A stretch of 64,000 nucleotides of DNA from Colias croceus. Taxonomy: Eukaryota; Arthropoda; Insecta; Lepidoptera; Pieridae. A program made the translations under genes and the position numbers. Below are positions 63,501 to 64,000 of this stretch, piece by piece. The notes beneath the pieces were generated by a model. The model ran no database searches and was not told the DNA's origin. It saw nothing but the letters and a program-made list of their open reading frames with translations. Each line of letters starts with the position of its first letter. Positions within the stretch are counted from its first letter, which is position 1. The stretch is taken from the NCBI RefSeq assembly GCF_905220415.1, contig NC_059553.1, positions 3,930,501 through 3,994,500 of the forward strand, given 5' to 3'.

Positions 63501-64000
63501 TATTTCATTTGAATGTATAACTTGGCATCTTTGAGTAAAGGTGTCTACGAAACTTCGATTTAAATCCAAATAAACTACATTAAACATTGCGGTTAACGGT
63601 TCGGTTTTGAATGTCTTTGAACTTTTTTATAGGAAAATATTGATTTACAACTTATTAGATTTAAGGATTGATAAAAATGAATAAATAAAAAACAGCCATA
63701 TTTATACTTAATAACATATTATAAAGAACCTAAAGGATACATTTTATACTAAAGAAGGAATTTCTAAGGAAGTTGGGCGCTAAGTTTACGGATTGGAAGT
63801 CTTGAATTCTTGAAGTGATCGCATCTCAACTAGAAAGGTGGAGTGAAGTCCAGTTTTGGCTTAGCACTCGACGGTCTCTGTAGTTTACACATATTCCAAA
63901 TAGTATCTAACTAGGAAGAAGGTGTATTCTGATCGTATAAAATATCTTATACTGTTTAAAGAGTAGTTCTAAAATATTTTATTAAAAGTTAAAGCTCATC
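60539..64000. other. Non-coding stretch to the right edge
   Basis: Apart from the hairpin at 62010-62062 I see nothing. Open frames up to 128 codons here are AT-rich and have no recognisable family. Confidence 0.35.
62010..62062. repeat. Perfect 24-bp hairpin
   Basis: The arms TTATTTGTTCCTTAAATACA.. (62010-62033) and their exact complement (62039-62062) are separated by AGATA. There is no mismatch over 24 pairs, and the flanks show no terminator or gene context. Confidence 0.8.

Noticed and set aside
48394..64000. Search for the signal-peptide and first sema-domain exons of Sema1a
   Set aside because: No stretch on the minus strand gave the expected start of the sema domain ending in phase 2.

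Overview
The window looks like a chromosome segment from a moth or butterfly (Lepidoptera). It is AT-rich and intron-rich. All three host genes are on the minus strand and match insect families exon by exon. The repeats are of lepidopteran type: short elements ending in CTAG with a GCGGGCGAAGCCGCGGGC-like end, a 251-bp element with AACCGACTTCAAA/TTTGAAGTCGGTT ends, TTA-flanked MITEs, a TTAA-flanked piggyBac derivative and a hAT transposon.

Layout from left to right. (1) 1-7995 holds no coding exon; it is probably intron of the next gene and carries two MITEs. (2) 7996-13360 holds the first four coding exons of the type II regulatory subunit of cAMP-dependent protein kinase. The second cAMP-binding domain lies left of the window. 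(3) 13361-16930 is a repeat-rich spacer with two neighbouring foldback elements and a CTAG-ended repeat. (4) 16973-26585 is a complete-looking GTF3C1 gene (largest subunit of TFIIIC, which recognises the B box of RNA polymerase III promoters), with seven exons encoding 1,487 residues. Its second intron contains an uninterrupted 2.6-kb hAT transposon with a full transposase frame and a perfect 8-bp target duplication. (5) 26586-32419 is non-coding with repeats. (6) 32420-48393 holds most of Semaphorin-1A (transmembrane guidance cue): at least fifteen exons covering the sema domain from its N-terminal third to the cytoplasmic tail. The signal-peptide exons lie beyond the right edge. (7) 48394-64000 is non-coding, probably the long 5' intron of Sema1a. 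It contains a 13-bp-TIR repeat, a TG microsatellite, a TTA-type MITE, a piggyBac derivative that lost its catalytic core, and a head-to-head pair of CTAG-ended repeats.

The genes do not form one pathway: PKA-RII is cAMP signalling, GTF3C1 is Pol III transcription and Sema1a is axon guidance. The most unusual points are the Sema1a 3' end, where an in-frame TGA is followed by open sequence that splices in phase to a conserved second C-terminal exon; the apparently intact hAT element inside GTF3C1; and the piggyBac relic, which keeps canonical asymmetric termini and both protein ends but no catalytic core.
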